Shown: piece by piece, positions 16,443-25,117 of the stretch | Numbering within the stretch: the stretch's first letter is position 1 | Layout: each line of letters begins with the position of its first letter | Assembly: GCA_003450735.1 (NCBI GenBank) | Contig: DMEZ01000071.1 | Span: 1-64,000, forward strand | Length of the DNA stretch: 64,000 nucleotides | Source of the DNA: Elusimicrobiota bacterium | GTDB taxonomy: Bacteria > Elusimicrobiota > Elusimicrobia > UBA1565 | Direction of reading: 5' to 3' | Notes under the pieces: generated by a model | The model's input: only the letters and a program-made list of their open reading frames with translations | Databases searched by the model: none | What the model was told of the DNA's origin: nothing | Program-made: the position numbers and the translations under genes

Positions 16443-19400
16443 CCCGCTTCCTGGCCGCCGCTCTCTGCCTCCTCTGGGCCTCCCCGGCCGGTGCGATCAA
16501 GCCGGAACCCTCGCATCTCGAGGACGCCCGCCGCTTCGGACAGGGCGCCGCCTCCGAGAGCCTCGGCGATTCCGCGCGCGTCAAGCGCGCCCGGGAAGCC
16601 GTCCGGCGGTTCAACGAGGGCGCGCGGGGCCGCTACGCCTCCTCCCTGCGCGCGGCCAGCCTCCAGCCCACGGTCTTCGCGCCGGCCGCCAAGGCCGTCG
16701 CAGACGCGTTCCTCCGGAAGAGCGGCGCGCTCCTCGGGATCGACCCCTCCGAGCTCAAGCTGGCGCTGGCGCGCGCCGACGGCGGCATCCACCACCTGCT
16801 CTTCGAGCAGGTCCACGAGGGCATCCCGGTCGAGTTCTCCCGCGTGAAGGTCCACGTGGACTCGAACGGGGACATCCTCTCGGTCGAGTCGGGCTACCGG
16901 GACGCATCGGGGGCGGCGAAGGCCCCGCTGGTCGCGGAGCGTTCCGCGGCGCAGGCCGCGTCGGCCGACCTCGGCGGAGGGGTCGAGCTGCCCCCCGGCT
17001 CGCTTTCCTATTATCCCAAGCCGGGCGTCGGCCTGCGGCTGGCCTGGAAGTTCCGCGCGCACGGCCAAGGCGGCCGCTGGCTGTACTACGTGGACGCCCT
17101 CGACGGCTCCCTGCTGTTCCGGTACAACGACCTGAGGTACGCGGTCTGCAACACCTCGGGCCAGATCACCGGCGACGTCTACGACTACCTGCCCGAAACC
17201 CAGCCCGTGCCCCTCAAGGTGGTCCGGCCCTTCGCCCACCAGAGGGTCTACATCGGGGACGCTTCCCACGTGGTCGAGACCGACCTTGAGGGCAAGTTCT
17301 GCAGCCTCGACTCCGGCAAGATCTTCACCTCCCTCCAGGGGCCCTACGCCAACGTGGCGAGCTTCATGACGGCCAGCGCCCACTACGACAACGCCGGCGG
17401 CGAGTGGACGACCTTCTCCTCGCCCAACTCCTCGCCCCACCCCTATCCCAACAGCGCCGTGATCCTCTCCACCATCAACGCGCCCTCGGCCGCCCAGGGC
17501 GCCTGCTCGGGCTTGCGCGACCCGGTCAAGGTGCTGCCCAACTTCACGAACTTCAGGGTCGGCACCCTCTCGGAGTTCGCCGACATCACCGACGCCGACT
17601 ACGTCGAGGTCCTCGACGGGGCGGGCTATCCGGCCGCGGTCTACGTGGGCAACAAGGGCTCGTTCCGGGGCGCCGCGGTCGCGGGCCGGCAGCTGAGGCT
17701 GCGCCTGACGACCAGCGAGTCCGGGCAGTTCTACGGCTTCGACGTCAACGTCTCCTCCTATCTCTGCCTGAAGAACAACCCGACCCTCGCCGACAACTCC
17801 ACCTCGAGCTTCACCTGGACGTCCACCCGCACCGTTTACGGCACCAACGACGAGGTGAGCCTCTTCTACCACGTCAACAAGGTCCACGACTACTTCATGG
17901 GGGGGCCGAACTTCTCCAGCTCGGCCTTCATCAGCCGGCCGCTCCCCGTCATGGCCAACCTGGGCCCCGGCATCAACAACGCCTTCTACGACCCCGTGGG
18001 CCGGTTCCTGGCGTTCGGCGACGTGATGGACTTCCCCCGCGATGGGAGCATCGTCTACCACGAGTACGTCCACTACGTCGTGGACCAGATCTACCCCATC
18101 CTCAACTTCGGCCAGAACGGCGCCATCTCGGAGGCCCTCTCCGACTACTTCACGGCCAGCGCCTTGAACACCAGCAAGATCGGCGCCTATGTCTCGGGCG
18201 GAGGCGAGGGGTCCCTGCGCGACCTGGACTCGACGCTGCTGGGCGGCTGCTCGGTGCCGACCTCCAACTGCAAGAAGTTCCCGGACCACTGGACGGGGGA
18301 GCTGCACTTCGACAGCTTCATCCTCAGCCAGGCCCTCTGGGAGATCCGCCAGGGCCTCGCGAGCGGGCCGCTCGGCGCGGCCAACGGCCGCAAGTGCGCC
18401 GACCAGCTCGTCTTCCGCTCCCTCTTCTTCTTCCCGGACAACTTCCGGGACTTCCTAGAAGGGATGCTGCAGGTCAGCGCCCGGGCCGCGAGCCTGGCTC
18501 CCTCCTGCCTGGGCAACGACCAGCACACCGGCCTCATCCTGGGACAGTTCAGCCAGCACGGCATCGTCGAGCTTCCCCGCGACCAGGAGGACCTCTACGA
18601 GCCCAACGACGGCATCCAGTCGGCCGTGGACATCACGACCAACTCGCTCATCAGCGCCCGGGTCTACCCGGCGGCCGACATGGACTATTACTCCTTCGGG
18701 GCGGGGGCGGGCCCGATGAGGCTGACCTTGACTTTGCCCGAGAACCCCGCGGTGCCGGGCACCCGCTTCGCCTACGAGGTGATGCTCATCGACAAGGGCT
18801 ACAACCTCATCAAGGAGGTCATGCCGACCATCGACATCAATCCGGCGGTGGGCTCGGGCCTCTGCCCCAACGGGACCGACCCCTGCCTGACCTCGCAGAA
18901 GGAGGTCGTCCTGGAATACAACGTGCCCTCCGCGGGGCAGTACTTCGTGCTCATCGCCGCCGGCCTCGCGGACTACACGGACTACGCCTCCAACGGCAAC
19001 ACGAACTCGTCGCAGTACTACCAGCTCCAGTCCGAATACAACCGGACGGGCCCGGTCGGCACCCGCATCATCACGGCCTCCTACGACAACGACACGGTGT
19101 CGTTCCAGGTGGGCGTCTCGGTGTTCGGTTCGACGGCCGCCTACGGCTTCCACCACGCCCGCCTGCGCGACCACGCCCTCGCCGTCCTGCCGGAGACCGA
19201 GACGAACCTCCCGGGCTCCTATCTGACCTTCGTCTCCTCGTCCTTGAGCGTCCAGCCGGCGACCGCCACCGTGCTCTCCGGGACGATCGCCGGCCAGCTG
19301 CGCCTCCAGCCGGGCTTCGCGCGCCGCTTCCCGGCGGTCGGCACCGTGTTCCTGGAGATCTTCGGCGAAAGCCCGCTGGCCAGGGCCGGCGGCCTCTACC

Positions 19401-19735
19401 ACCACCCGACCTCCCTGGGCTTCTCCACGCCGCTGAATCTGACCGCCCGGGAGAACAACCTGACCGCCTGGAACAACGTGTTCAATCCCGCCCGGGGGGA
19501 GCACGCCACCTTCAAGTACGAGACGATCGAGGCCGGCCACGTCCGCCTGCGGCTCTTCACGCTGAACGGGGCGCTGGTCAAGACCGTGGTCGACTCGGAT
19601 CTGCCCGCCGGGAAGGGCTCCGTGGACTGGGACGGGACGAACTCCGCCGGCAACCGCGTCGCGAGCGGCATCTACTACCTGCACCTCGACGCGCCCGGCG
19701 GCAGCCGCGTCCAGAAGGTCGTGGTCGTGAAATAG
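16439..19735 (+). CDS. Secreted M4/M36-type zinc metalloprotease with CUB-like, PPC-like and FlgD-like domains
   Basis: A 1098-residue exoprotein with signal peptide (cleavage near AGA, residue 19). In order: FTP propeptide (about 90-155), PepSY-like region (165-235), a CUB-like insert (about 354-443, with FADITDADYVEVLDG and TTSESGQFYGFDV), then the catalytic domain with zinc motif H541-E-Y-V-H545 and the third ligand E565 in EALSDYF, the 20-residue spacing of thermolysin and fungalysin. A PPC-like domain begins at YEPNDG (about 720). The last 90 residues form a FlgD-like domain with DWDGTN and VASGIYYLHL, ending in Lys. The GTG start overlaps the HEAT gene (GTGA); longer frames upstream are shadows. 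A PorV-like gene follows after one base, suggesting outer-membrane export or anchoring. Confidence 0.9.
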   Translation: MTRFLAAALCLLWASPAGAIKPEPSHLEDARRFGQGAASESLGDSARVKRAREAVRRFNEGARGRYASSLRAASLQPTVFAPAAKAVADAFLRKSGALLGIDPSELKLALARADGGIHHLLFEQVHEGIPVEFSRVKVHVDSNGDILSVESGYRDASGAAKAPLVAERSAAQAASADLGGGVELPPGSLSYYPKPGVGLRLAWKFRAHGQGGRWLYYVDALDGSLLFRYNDLRYAVCNTSGQITGDVYDYLPETQPVPLKVVRPFAHQRVYIGDASHVVETDLEGKFCSLDSGKIFTSLQGPYANVASFMTASAHYDNAGGEWTTFSSPNSSPHPYPNSAVILSTINAPSAAQGACSGLRDPVKVLPNFTNFRVGTLSEFADITDADYVEVLDGAGYPAAVYVGNKGSFRGAAVAGRQLRLRLTTSESGQFYGFDVNVSSYLCLKNNPTLADNSTSSFTWTSTRTVYGTNDEVSLFYHVNKVHDYFMGGPNFSSSAFISRPLPVMANLGPGINNAFYDPVGRFLAFGDVMDFPRDGSIVYHEYVHYVVDQIYPILNFGQNGAISEALSDYFTASALNTSKIGAYVSGGGEGSLRDLDSTLLGGCSVPTSNCKKFPDHWTGELHFDSFILSQALWEIRQGLASGPLGAANGRKCADQLVFRSLFFFPDNFRDFLEGMLQVSARAASLAPSCLGNDQHTGLILGQFSQHGIVELPRDQEDLYEPNDGIQSAVDITTNSLISARVYPAADMDYYSFGAGAGPMRLTLTLPENPAVPGTRFAYEVMLIDKGYNLIKEVMPTIDINPAVGSGLCPNGTDPCLTSQKEVVLEYNVPSAGQYFVLIAAGLADYTDYASNGNTNSSQYYQLQSEYNRTGPVGTRIITASYDNDTVSFQVGVSVFGSTAAYGFHHARLRDHALAVLPETETNLPGSYLTFVSSSLSVQPATATVLSGTIAGQLRLQPGFARRFPAVGTVFLEIFGESPLARAGGLYHHPTSLGFSTPLNLTARENNLTAWNNVFNPARGEHATFKYETIEAGHVRLRLFTLNGALVKTVVDSDLPAGKGSVDWDGTNSAGNRVASGIYYLHLDAPGGSRVQKVVVVK

Positions 19736-19736
19736 C

Positions 19737-20906
19737 ATGAGAGCCCCAGCCGCCGTGCTGACGCTGCTCGCGCTCCTCCCCGCCCCCGCGCGGGCGGAGG
19801 AGAACCCCGGCGTCAGCGCCGCCCCCATCCTGCAGATGACCCCCGGGGCGCGCGCGAGCGGCATGGGCTCGGCCTTCACGGCGGTCGCCGACGACCTCTC
19901 GGCGCTGCACTTCAACCCCGCGGGCCTGAGCAACCTCGACCACCGCAACGTGAACTTCACCTACCTGAAGGGCTTCCAGGACCAGAGCGTGGAGCACATC
20001 GCCGCCGCGACGCCCCTGCCCTTCGCGGGCGTCATCGGCAACGGGTACACGACCCTCGCGGCCGGCCTCACCCTCGCCCAGAACGGCAAGATCGAGGTGA
20101 ACCGCACGAACGCCGACGGCTCCTTCCGGGACACCCGCTCGCTCAACGCGGGAGGCGACCTCGTGGCGAGCGTCGGCTTCTCGGAGCGGGCGCTGGAGTC
20201 CACCTTCGAGGGGAAGGGCCGCCCGGTGACCTTGCGCCACTTCATCGGGGTCGGGGCCAAGTACGTCCGCTCGACGTTGGCCGAGCAGTATTCCGCGAGC
20301 GCCTGGGGCGGGGACCTCGGCTACCAGCTGCGCTGCCCGGAGCTGGGGGTGTCCTTCGGCGCGGCGGCGCAGAACTTCGGCACCCAGATGAAGTTCATCG
20401 AGGAGGGCGACCCGCTCCCCCTGACCTTCCGGACGGGGTTCGCCTACTTCCTGCCGCTCGACCTGCTCGAGACGCCCCCCAGCCAGTCCGTGCTCTTCTC
20501 CCTCGACGGCGACTACCTGTACTACGAGCGCACTCCCCACGCCAACATCGGCGTCGAATACTCCGCGATGCGGATGTATCACCTGCGCCTGGGCTACCAG
20601 ATCCACCGCGACGTGGCCGGGCTGACCTTCGGGTTCGGCCTCGCCTGGCGCGGCCTGGGGGTCGACTACGCCTGGGCGCTCAACGACGCCTTGGGGGACA
20701 TCCACCGCTTCGGGCTCACCTGGCGCTTCGGCAAGGTGTCTGCGCGCACGCGCGAGCGGCCTTCGCGGCCCTACATCGAGAGCATGCCGGAGAGCGAGGA
20801 CCTCGACGAGATCGAGAAGAAGACGCCCGAGCTGCTCGACGAGCCGACCAAGCCCCGCCGCCGCGCCTCCGACTACGACAAGGGCGCGCCCGGCTGGATC
20901 TACTGA
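19737..20906 (+). CDS. PorV/PorQ-like outer-membrane beta-barrel protein (first copy)
   Basis: A 389-residue protein with signal peptide (to about residue 20). It has the PorV/PorQ (UPF0164) start: PGARASGMGSAFTAVADDLSALHFNPAGLS, seen as PGARASGMG, then NPAGL near residue 61. Alternating strands follow, typical of a FadL-type barrel (VGAKYVRSTLAEQ, FRTGFAYF, LSLD and similar). The last 55 residues form a charged tail (ESMPESEDLDEIEKK) not usual in the family. It starts one base after the metalloprotease, whose C-terminus is FlgD-like. In Bacteroidota PorV receives type IX cargo; an equivalent role here is inferred. Its end overlaps the convergent DUF4340 gene by seven bases. Confidence 0.85.
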   Translation: MRAPAAVLTLLALLPAPARAEENPGVSAAPILQMTPGARASGMGSAFTAVADDLSALHFNPAGLSNLDHRNVNFTYLKGFQDQSVEHIAAATPLPFAGVIGNGYTTLAAGLTLAQNGKIEVNRTNADGSFRDTRSLNAGGDLVASVGFSERALESTFEGKGRPVTLRHFIGVGAKYVRSTLAEQYSASAWGGDLGYQLRCPELGVSFGAAAQNFGTQMKFIEEGDPLPLTFRTGFAYFLPLDLLETPPSQSVLFSLDGDYLYYERTPHANIGVEYSAMRMYHLRLGYQIHRDVAGLTFGFGLAWRGLGVDYAWALNDALGDIHRFGLTWRFGKVSARTRERPSRPYIESMPESEDLDEIEKKTPELLDEPTKPRRRASDYDKGAPGWIY

Positions 20907-21799
20907 GCCGCCTGGAACGGCGCGAGCTTCCAGGCCGAGAGCTTGAACAGGACGCCCTCCCTTCCCTTCACCCGCGCGTAGTGCGCTTGGTCCTCCGTCC
21001 TGGGCCCGAAGAAGACCTCCAGGGTCCTCTCGGGCGCGGCCGGCCCGGCGCGCTGCGCGTAGCGCACCTTGAGCCGGAGCCAGGGATCGGCCAGGGAGCG
21101 CAGGACCGAGGGGGCGGCGTCCTTCTCCGGGAGTGCGCGGTCGGCCTGGAGGCGGGCGAGGGCGGCGAGGACGGGCGCCGCGGCGGGCTCGGCGAGCGGC
21201 GGGCCGCTCAGGACGAGCGCGGAGGCCTTCGAGCGCGCCTCGACCGCCCTCACGGTGTCCGAGGCGATCGAGCAGAGAAGGCGGTCGGCCCATTCCCCGC
21301 CTTCCCGCTCCAGCTCTCCCCGCGCGAGCCCGCGCGCCTCGCGCACCTCGCCGGAGGGGGGGCGCCGGAAGAAGAAGGAGTCGAAGTCCGGGCCCGGAGC
21401 GCCGACGAGCAGGTCGAGCGCCGGCTCGGCGTCCGTGGGCAGGGCGAAGGCCTTCAGGCGGAGCCCGGGCTCCAGGAGCCCGAAGGCGGCGTGCCGCTCG
21501 AAGCTCGCGCTGAGCGGCTCCGAGACCGAGACGTGCGCGAGCTTCCTGAGCAGGGCCTGGACCGCGTCGGCGTCCGCGGGCTGGTCGAAGGGCTCTTTGA
21601 GCCGCCAGGAGGACGTCTCGCGCACGAGCAGGACCTCGCCGGCGCCGGGCCCCTGGAGGAGGATCTTGCCCGCGCTCTCCGCGTCCGCCCAGAGCGGGGC
21701 GGGCCCTGGCGCCCTTCTCTCCAGGTGCAGCAGGAGCGCCCAGAGGAGCGCCAGCCCCAGGAGCGCGGCGGCCAGGCCCTTAAGCGTCCGAGGGCTCAT
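20900..21799 (-). CDS. DUF4340-domain membrane-anchored protein
   Basis: A 299-residue protein with one N-terminal transmembrane helix (about 7-26) and an extracytoplasmic domain. The domain has repeated SSWRLKEPFDQPADADAVQALLRKL-type blocks, shown here as WRLKEPFDQPAD near residue 65, the hallmark of DUF4340. This family is regularly coded beside GldG-like ABC auxiliary proteins, as here: its start overlaps the end of the GldF-GldG-like gene by 20 bases. Its function is unknown. It is probably a periplasmic subunit of that ABC system. Confidence 0.8.
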   Translation of the reverse strand: MSPRTLKGLAAALLGLALLWALLLHLERRAPGPAPLWADAESAGKILLQGPGAGEVLLVRETSSWRLKEPFDQPADADAVQALLRKLAHVSVSEPLSASFERHAAFGLLEPGLRLKAFALPTDAEPALDLLVGAPGPDFDSFFFRRPPSGEVREARGLARGELEREGGEWADRLLCSIASDTVRAVEARSKASALVLSGPPLAEPAAAPVLAALARLQADRALPEKDAAPSVLRSLADPWLRLKVRYAQRAGPAAPERTLEVFFGPRTEDQAHYARVKGREGVLFKLSAWKLAPFQAAQ

Positions 21800-24125
21800 C
21801 GGCGGGGGGCGGCGCGGCGGCGGGGCGCGAGCCGTAGAGGGCCCTGCGGAAGTCCCGCGCGGCGCGGCGCCGGCGCAGGCGGTGGAGCCCGAAGAGGATG
21901 ACGAACGCCGAGGGGCCGACCAGGTTGGCCCACCGCAGGAGGGCCTTGGCGGGTGCGCTCACTTCGCTCAGCGGGCGGAACACGGAGGTCTTGGAGCGGA
22001 TGCCGGCGAGGTCGCCCTCGAGCGCCAGCCAATCCGCGAGGTTCAGGAGGAAGATCATCCCGGCCTCGCCCGCGGGCATGTCGGGCGAGGCGAAGCGCGA
22101 GGTGCCGGCCACGAACAGGCGGCCGGGGCGGGCGCTCTTCGCCAGGAAGGCCTTGGGGTCGGCCCCCGCCGGGAGCTTGAGGGGGGGAGCGAAGCCGCTG
22201 GTGAAGGGGCCCTCGACGGCCACGGCCAGGGTGAAGGGCCCCCGGGGGTCGCCCTCGGCCGGCGAAAAATCCTGCCCGGGGCGGATGTCGCACACCCTGC
22301 CGCGCGACCAGGCGGAGCGCAGCCAGCTGCGCTTCGACGAGCGGGCCAGCGCGCTCACGGAGCCGGCGGCCCGCTCGGCGGAGACGGGGGCGGCGAGGGG
22401 GAAGGTCAGGGCGTTGAGGCCCCGGGTGAGCGGGTGGGCGCCGTCGAGGTCGGTGGCCACCGGGAAGGGCGGGTATTCGAGGATGTTGCTCATCATGAAC
22501 CAGCCGCGGTTCTGGGTGAGCTGGACCTTCTGGCACTGCGAGTCGAGCACGAGTTCCGGCCTGAGCTCGATGCCCTGCCGCGCGAGCCACTCGGGCAGGC
22601 CGGTGTCGAGGGGGGCCGCCATGAAGGAGGAGAAGTCCGCGCGCTTGGCGTCGAGGGCGAGGCCGAGCGGGCGGCCCGAGAGCAGGAACTGGTCGAGCGC
22701 GTAGAGGGCGCCCTCGGAGAGGCGCTCCTGGGGGCCGAGCGCCAGCAGGGCCTCCACGTCGGAGGGCACGGCGGCTCCGGGCTTGAGCGCGTTCAGGTCG
22801 ACGGGCCTCAGGTCGTAGTGCCTGCGCAGCTCCTCGAGCGCTCCCGGGGCGAGGCGCTCGAGGCCGAGCGCCCCGTGGCTCGAGAGCATGCCGAGGACCT
22901 TCTTGCGCGCCTGGGTGAGGCGGACGATGGCCGAGGTGAGGTCGTACTCCAGGCTCTCGGGCTTGGAGACGACCGGGAGCACCTCCTTGCGGTCCGCGCA
23001 GCGGATCGCAAGGCCCATGAAGCCGTCGCGGACCTCGTACTTCTCGCGGGAGACGACGTTGAACTGCACGGGCGCGATGCCTTGGCCGAGGGCCTCCCGC
23101 TTGGCCGCCTCGTCGAGGTCCGCGTCCACGAAGCGGAAGCGGACCTGGCCCCGGGAGGCGCTCCGGTATTCCGAGAGCAGGTCCTGGAGGTAGGCCCGGC
23201 TGGCCGCGAACTGGGGGGGCAGCTCCTTCGAGAAATAGGCGCTCACGTCCACCGGGTCCCCCAGGCCCGAGAGGATCCGCTTCGAGCCGGCGCTCAGGGA
23301 ATACACGCGGCCCTCGCTGAGGTCGGCCCGGAGATGGAGCCGCCAGGAGACCAGGTTCAGGAAGGCGAGGACGCCGAGGCTCAGCAGGGCGCCCAGGGCC
23401 GCCGAGGACCCGGTCTTGGGCCCGGCCCCGACCCGATGGAGCGTCCGGCGCAGGTGGGTGAGGTGGAGGAAGAAGCCGGCGAGGCTGGCGAAGTAGACGA
23501 GGTCGCGCGTGTCGAGCACGCCCCGGGAGAGGGTCTCCAGGTGGGAGTCGAAGCCGAGGAAGCCGAGCAGGGGCGCCGCGGCCGGCGGCAGGAGGGGCTG
23601 GACCTTGCCCACCAAGAACAAGACGAAGCCGATGAGGAAGGCCGTGATGAAGGCGACGACCTGGTTGCGGGTCAGCGAGGAGGCCCAGAGGCCCGCGGCC
23701 GCGAGGGCCGCGCCTTCGAGCCACAGCCCCGCGTAGGCGCCCGCCGTCGCGCCCCAGTCCGGGTCGCCGAGCAGGCTGAGCGTCGCCGGGAAGAACAGCG
23801 TCCCGGCCAGCATGAAGGTGAGCACGGCCAGCGCGGAGAGGAACTTCGCGGCCAGGACCTCGAGGTCGGAGACGGGGAGGGCGCTCAGGGTCTCGAGCGT
23901 CCCCGCGCGCTGCTCCTCGGCGTAGAGGCGCATGGCGAGGGCCGGGACGAAGAACACCAGGAGGAGCTGGAGGTTGTCGGCGAGGCCGGCCAGGGTGGCC
24001 AAGTTGACGAGGAAGAGGGGCTGGGCGAACAGCCAGCCCGAGATGAGGAGCATCACGACGCTCACCACGTAGGCGGCCGGGGTGTCGAAATAGGCGCGCA
24101 GCTCCTTGCGCAGGAGGGCGCTCAT
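21780..24125 (-). CDS. Fused ABC-2 permease and GldG-like auxiliary protein
   Basis: A 781-residue fusion. Residues 1-250 are an ABC-2-type permease like GldF: MSALLRKELRAYFDTPAAYV, then six membrane segments with EEQRAGTLETLSALPVSDLE. After a further helix (about 260-280), residues 285-740 match the GldG/ABC_transp_aux type: LRADLSEGRVYSLSAGSKRIL, VDVSAYFSKELPPQF and YDLTSAIVRLTQARKKVLGM. A last helix (ANLVGPSAFVILFGLHRL) and a basic tail close it. Bacteroidota code GldF and GldG separately. The ATG at 24125 overlaps the ATPase stop (ATGA); a longer upstream frame is a shadow. Substrate unknown. Confidence 0.88.
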   Translation of the reverse strand: MSALLRKELRAYFDTPAAYVVSVVMLLISGWLFAQPLFLVNLATLAGLADNLQLLLVFFVPALAMRLYAEEQRAGTLETLSALPVSDLEVLAAKFLSALAVLTFMLAGTLFFPATLSLLGDPDWGATAGAYAGLWLEGAALAAAGLWASSLTRNQVVAFITAFLIGFVLFLVGKVQPLLPPAAAPLLGFLGFDSHLETLSRGVLDTRDLVYFASLAGFFLHLTHLRRTLHRVGAGPKTGSSAALGALLSLGVLAFLNLVSWRLHLRADLSEGRVYSLSAGSKRILSGLGDPVDVSAYFSKELPPQFAASRAYLQDLLSEYRSASRGQVRFRFVDADLDEAAKREALGQGIAPVQFNVVSREKYEVRDGFMGLAIRCADRKEVLPVVSKPESLEYDLTSAIVRLTQARKKVLGMLSSHGALGLERLAPGALEELRRHYDLRPVDLNALKPGAAVPSDVEALLALGPQERLSEGALYALDQFLLSGRPLGLALDAKRADFSSFMAAPLDTGLPEWLARQGIELRPELVLDSQCQKVQLTQNRGWFMMSNILEYPPFPVATDLDGAHPLTRGLNALTFPLAAPVSAERAAGSVSALARSSKRSWLRSAWSRGRVCDIRPGQDFSPAEGDPRGPFTLAVAVEGPFTSGFAPPLKLPAGADPKAFLAKSARPGRLFVAGTSRFASPDMPAGEAGMIFLLNLADWLALEGDLAGIRSKTSVFRPLSEVSAPAKALLRWANLVGPSAFVILFGLHRLRRRRAARDFRRALYGSRPAAAPPPADEPSDA

Positions 24126-25054
24126 GGCGGGGTGAGCTCCCGGAACACGTCCTCGAGGAGCGCCTCCTCGCGCCGGAGCTCGAGCAGGGTCCAGCCGCGC
24201 TCGACCGCGAGCCGGAAGACCGCTTCGCGCAGGTCGCTTCCGCCGCGCATCGCGACCACGGCGCGCAGTCCGTCGGCTTCGCGCCGGACGTCCTCCAGGG
24301 AGCCGCCTTCGAGCCCGGCGAGCGCCTCGCGGAAGGCGGCCGGGTCGACGGGCCCGCGGACGCCGACGAACAGGCGCGAAGCGCCTCCGTGCGAGCGCAG
24401 CAGCTCCTGCGGCGCGCCGCAGGCGGCGATGCGCCCGCGGTGCAGGATGACGATGCGGTCGCAGACGGCCTGGGCCTCGCTGAGGATGTGGGTGGAGAAG
24501 AGCACGGCCTTCTCCTGCTTGAGGCGCCCGATGAGCTCGCGGACCTCGCGGGCCTGGTTGGGGTCGAGGCCCGAGGTGGGCTCGTCGAGCAAAAGCACGG
24601 GCGGGTCGTGCAGGATGGCCGCGGCCAGCCCCACCCGCTGGCGGTACCCCTTGGAAAGCAGGCCGATGGGCTCGGCCGCGACGGCATCGAGGCCGCAGGC
24701 CTCGATGCCGTCCTTGACCCGGCGCATGCGCTCGGCGCCCGCGAGGCCCCGCGCCGCGGCCGTCCAGTGCAGGTACTCGGCCGCGTCCATCTCTTCGTAG
24801 AGGGGGTTGTTCTCGGGCAGGTAGCCGATGCGCCTTCGCGCCTCGAGGCTTTCGGAGACGACGTCGCAGCCGGCCACGCTCGCCGACCCGGAGGAGGGGG
24901 GGGTGACGCCGCTCAGGATGCGCAGGGTCGTGGTCTTCCCGGCGCCGTTGGGGCCGAGGAACCCCATGACCTCGCGCGGGCGCACTTCGAAATCGAGGCC
25001 GTCGACCGCGCGCACCGGGCCGAAAAGCTTGGTCAGTCCTTTGACGGTGATCAT
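24122..25054 (-). CDS. ABC transporter ATPase, GldA-like
   Basis: A 310-residue ATPase: Walker A GPNGAGKTTTL near residue 36, Q-loop region GYLPENNPLYEEM, signature LSKGYRQRVGLA, Walker B VLLLDEPTSGLDP and the switch His in FSTHIL. The C-terminal 90 residues are the extension seen in ABC-2 exporters. It is translationally coupled to the permease-GldG fusion and completes a three-gene transporter with the DUF4340 protein. GldA/F/G are needed for gliding in Flavobacterium; related sets occur widely with no gliding role, so motility is not implied. Confidence 0.93.
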   Translation of the reverse strand: MITVKGLTKLFGPVRAVDGLDFEVRPREVMGFLGPNGAGKTTTLRILSGVTPPSSGSASVAGCDVVSESLEARRRIGYLPENNPLYEEMDAAEYLHWTAAARGLAGAERMRRVKDGIEACGLDAVAAEPIGLLSKGYRQRVGLAAAILHDPPVLLLDEPTSGLDPNQAREVRELIGRLKQEKAVLFSTHILSEAQAVCDRIVILHRGRIAACGAPQELLRSHGGASRLFVGVRGPVDPAAFREALAGLEGGSLEDVRREADGLRAVVAMRGGSDLREAVFRLAVERGWTLLELRREEALLEDVFRELTPP

Positions 25055-25073
25055 GCGGGGCTGTCATTAAAGG

Positions 25074-25100
25074 ATTTAAAATTTGATTTTGCCATGTCAA
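25074..25100 (-). promoter_or_regulatory. Candidate promoter of the ABC transporter operon
   Basis: On the minus strand a perfect TTGACA (25100-25095) is followed after 15 bases by TTAAAT (25079-25074, four of six matches). The spacing is short, so this is tentative. It sits in the only gap before the ATPase gene and overlaps the divergent promoter on the plus strand. Confidence 0.4.
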
Positions 25101-25111
25101 GGCGCTAGAAT
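25083..25111 (+). promoter_or_regulatory. Candidate sigma70-type promoter of the transglutaminase-DUF350-Lgt operon
   Basis: TTGATT (25083-25088), a 17-base spacer and TAGAAT (25106-25111) fit the sigma70 pattern well. The expected transcription start is about position 25118, which is the GTG of the downstream gene, so the message may be leaderless; no ribosome-binding site is present. It overlaps the divergent ABC promoter, so the two operons could be oppositely regulated. Confidence 0.55.
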
Positions 25112-25117
25112 CCCCGC

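Noticed and set aside
21069..24800. Plus-strand frame of 1243 codons opposite the ABC transporter genes
   Set aside because: Low-complexity Arg/Ala/Gly/Ser-rich translation without domains; it is antisense to three well-supported genes, as is common in high-GC DNA.
24122..25054. Evidence for gliding motility from the GldA-like ATPase
   Set aside because: Related ABC sets are widespread, and no other gliding genes (GldB, D, H-N or SprA) are in the window.
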